This document shows, piece after piece, positions 14,222-16,388 of a stretch of 16,388 nt of DNA; the stretch's first letter is position 1, and the number at the start of each line of letters is the position of its first letter. Position numbers and translations under genes: made by a program. Below the pieces are notes generated by a model. It ran no database searches. It was given only the letters and a program-made list of their open reading frames with translations, and was not told the DNA's origin. Location of the stretch: contig PXQL01000112.1 of the NCBI GenBank assembly GCA_003021335.1, forward strand, positions 1 through 16,388. Reading direction: 5' to 3'. Source of the stretch: Halobacteriales archaeon QH_10_67_13. Its GTDB lineage: Archaea > Halobacteriota > Halobacteria > Halobacteriales > Haloarculaceae.

Positions 14222-14745
14222 GCGGCGACATCGACGTCGACGAGGTGACGCTTCCTGTCAAGCGCACCGAGGGCGACACCATCGAGGAGCGGCTCACTGC
14301 GAATGCGTATCACAACATCCTCCCGGCCCGGTATCTAAAAAAGGACGCCGGGGGAAACCCGGTAGAAAACCAGGAGGAGCTGTTCGAGCGGGTCGCGCGA
14401 AACGTCGCGCTGGCGGAGGCGGTCTTCGAGGCCGACCGGCTCGGTCTCGAAGTGCGTGTCACGCCCGAGCAGATCAAGCCGACCCACCCCCGGCGGGGAG
14501 AGCTCGCCGCGGAAGTGTTCGGCCACGACACCCGGATGGCAAGCGACGTCGAGTCGGTTCCCGACGACATCGAGGAGGCCCGCGAGTACCTGCTCGACCA
14601 GGAGATTCGACTGACCGAGAACAACGTCAACAAGTTCGCCTACGAGACGGTCGTTCCGGAGCTCCCGGCGGAGGTCCGCGAGCACGTCGAGGCCACCGCG
14701 GCCCAGTTTCAGGAGGTGATGGAGCGACTCGGCTTCATGCCGAAC

Positions 14746-15982
14746 TGGCGAGCGCGTCTATGACGACGAAGACGGCACCGCGGTAGTCGAATCGAAGTTC
14801 GAGAACGGCGAGAAGCTGGTCAAAGAGATCGAAACGTCCCTCGGATACACGGTCCGGGCGACGCCGGAACACTACTTCCGTGTCATCTCCGAGGACGGCG
14901 AATACAAGTGGCGGCAGGTGAACGACCTTCGTTCGGACGACGTCCTCGTTCTCCAGAAGGACTTCCTCGACGACGACGGAGCACCCGCTGATCTGATCGC
15001 TCACGCTGCAGCTGACGGTGGAACGGCCACCGCGAACGGTTCTGAGATCGGCAGACCGCGGGGATCCGTCGATCTCCCCGGCTCGATCACTCCGGCACTC
15101 GCAGAGTGGCTGGGACTGTATGTCGGTGACGGGACAGCGCGGGACAGCGGCGTCAGGGTGGCGTTCGACGAACGAGACGACGACCTCGTCGAACACTGGC
15201 GCGATCTGACCGAAGCGGTGTTCGATTTCGAACCGACGACGCGCCGTCGTGCCGACACAGCCTGTGTCGTCGGCCAGGCCAGCCGCCGTGATCTGTCTGA
15301 GTTCCTTGATCGAAACGACTTGCTGAAAGGGACCTCGCAGACTGCGACGGTTCCCGAAGCGGTACTGGAATCCGGTCGAACACCGATCGTACGCTTCCTC
15401 AGAGGACTGTTCGAGGCCGACGGGAGCGTCGGCGACCGGGCGATTGAGCTATACACTCACAGCGAGCCACTCGCCGATCAGGTGCAGACGCTCCTCCTGG
15501 GTCTCGGCGTTCGCTCATCGGTCAGCGCGAAAGACGACGGGTACCGGGTCACCGTTCGCAAGAACGTCTCCGGAAAGCGGTTCGTTGAGCGGATCGGCTT
15601 CCTCAGCGAGCGCAAACAGGAACGGGCGGCCGAGTTCGAGACGGTTGCCGACAACGCCACGTCGGTGACGGTGCCGAATCAGACCGAGCGTCTCCACGAG
15701 TGGTTCCAAGAGAGTGACCTCGGACTCGATGCGTACCGTGACCTCTCACAATTCCTGATCGATCCGGACTCAGAGTACCACCAGGAGATCGGCATCGGCA
15801 TCTTCCGGCAGTACGCCGACGAGTATCCCGAGCTGTGGAACTCTCCCATTGCCGATTTCGTCGAGCGCGACCAGTTCTACGAACCCGTCGCCGAGATCCG
15901 CGACGTCGGTCGGATGGCAGTCGAAGACATGCAAGTTCCGCGCCGGAATACCTACGTCGTTGAGGGCTTCGTGAGCCACAAC
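14746..15982 (+). other. Intein 1 in nrdJ, LAGLIDADG type, lacking its N-terminal splice residue
   Basis: About 412 residues are open from 14747. Block B is GYTVRATPEHYFRV. Two LAGLIDADG-like helices, LGLYVGDGT and LRGLFEADGSV, indicate a homing endonuclease. The C-terminus NTYVVEGFVSHN with the His-Asn pair is followed by Ser as the +1 extein residue, so the C-terminal splice junction is intact. Block A (Cys1 and the following strand) should follow GFMPN at 14745, but there the sequence goes directly to [10 protein letters not shown] in a +1 frame. Two, five or eight bases appear to be missing, including the Cys1 codon. Splicing could not occur even if the frame were restored without replacing Cys1. 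Confidence 0.85.
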
Positions 15983-16105
15983 AGCCCGACGCTGATGAAC
16001 GCCGGCGACGAGCTCCAGCAGCTCTCTGCCTGTTTCGTCGACAGCCCGGCCGACGACATCGACGACATCCACCAGACAGCGAAGGAGTCCGGGGAGGTCT
16101 TCCAG

Positions 16106-16388
16106 TGTCTCACCGAGGACTCGACGGTGATGGTGGAAGACAGGGGAATGGTCAGTGTCTCCGAGGTCGATGTCGGTGACCGCATCGCACAACAGACGGA
16201 GTCCGGATTCCAATACAAGCCCGTCGAAGAGACACACGCGTACGAGGATGCGGAAACGCTGACGGTCTCTCTCGCGAACGGACTGACCGTTCGGGGAACG
16301 CCGAACCACCGACTCTTAGTCGACGACGAGTGGACGCGTCTCGACGAGATTCAGGCCGGCCAAGACGTTCACTACGCGCTCGGCTGGC
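16106..16388 (+). other. Intein 2 in nrdJ (N-terminal part)
   Basis: Begins after extein VFQ with Cys1 in CLTEDSTVMVEDRGMVSVSE (block A) and continues to block B, LTVRGTPNHRLLV, with the conserved T-x-x-H. It is cut by the window end before any endonuclease or C-terminal motifs. The expected +1 residue is Ser of the reductase SGGG segment (family knowledge, not visible). Confidence 0.85.

Larger units (their letters stand above)
14218..16388 (+). pseudogene. nrdJ: Adenosylcobalamin-dependent ribonucleotide reductase, intein-bearing and frameshifted
   Basis: Class II ribonucleotide reductase, which makes deoxyribonucleotides using B12. The first extein (14218-14745, 176 residues) starts [19 protein letters not shown]. 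It contains the family stretch [15 protein letters not shown] and ends at GFMPN. The next extein piece (15983-16105, 41 residues) reads SPTLMNAGDELQQLSACFV and ends ESGEVFQ, with an active-site-region Cys in SACFV. The remainder is beyond the window. Between them lies an intein whose frame is offset by one, so translation from the ATG stops at 14761-14763 after five foreign codons (WRARL). No fused product can be made as written. ATG 14218 is supported by GGAGG seven bases upstream. A sequencing or assembly error is the alternative to a real lesion. Confidence 0.85.

Noticed and set aside
1..16388. CRISPR array or toxin-antitoxin/defence cluster
   Set aside because: No regularly spaced direct repeats and no recognisable defence proteins on either strand.

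Overview
The window looks like chromosome from a halophilic archaeon (class Halobacteria). The predicted proteins are very acidic, the DNA is GC-rich with strong G/C at third codon positions, and several start codons lie 27-29 bases downstream of TATA boxes, as expected for leaderless transcripts. The gene content is also haloarchaeal: trpDFEG order, a Thi4 thiazole synthase, archaeal ribosomal protein LX beside prefoldin alpha, and an intein-bearing B12-dependent ribonucleotide reductase. The genus cannot be named from the sequence.

Positions 1-3151 are read from the minus strand. They carry, in transcription order, thiE, thi4, thiD (thiamine synthesis), then ribosomal protein LX and prefoldin alpha, the last running off the window start. 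Thi4 makes the thiazole half of thiamine, ThiD phosphorylates the pyrimidine half, and ThiE joins them. thi4 has its own promoter with an inverted repeat over the start codon.

Positions 3217-9777 are read from the plus strand. A frameshifted cupin remnant is followed by a branched-chain-amino-acid-type ABC transporter (HAAT family): a Tat-exported lipoprotein LivK, permeases LivH and LivM, and ATPases LivG and LivF. livM, livG and livF overlap by four bases at each junction. livH and livM are separated by about 565 bp that I read as the degraded 3' end of an IS200/IS605 (TnpB) element. After livF comes the C-terminal third of an FAD-dependent amino-acid-oxidase-like gene, then a second IS200/IS605-type end relic.

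Positions 10012-13841 hold trpD-trpF-trpE-trpG, with overlapping genes for the early steps from chorismate to tryptophan. The trpE/trpG junction looks damaged: trpG coding signal extends upstream of the first usable start codon, and trpE ends in an arginine-rich tail read in the wrong frame.

From 14218 to the window end runs nrdJ (class II ribonucleotide reductase) with two inteins. Intein 1 carries a LAGLIDADG homing endonuclease, but the reading frame is broken exactly at its N-terminal splice junction, removing the catalytic Cys1. Intein 2 is cut by the window end. The main themes are gene decay (cupin, oxidoreductase, trpE/G junction, nrdJ/intein) and relic mobile elements inside otherwise ordinary biosynthetic and transport operons.
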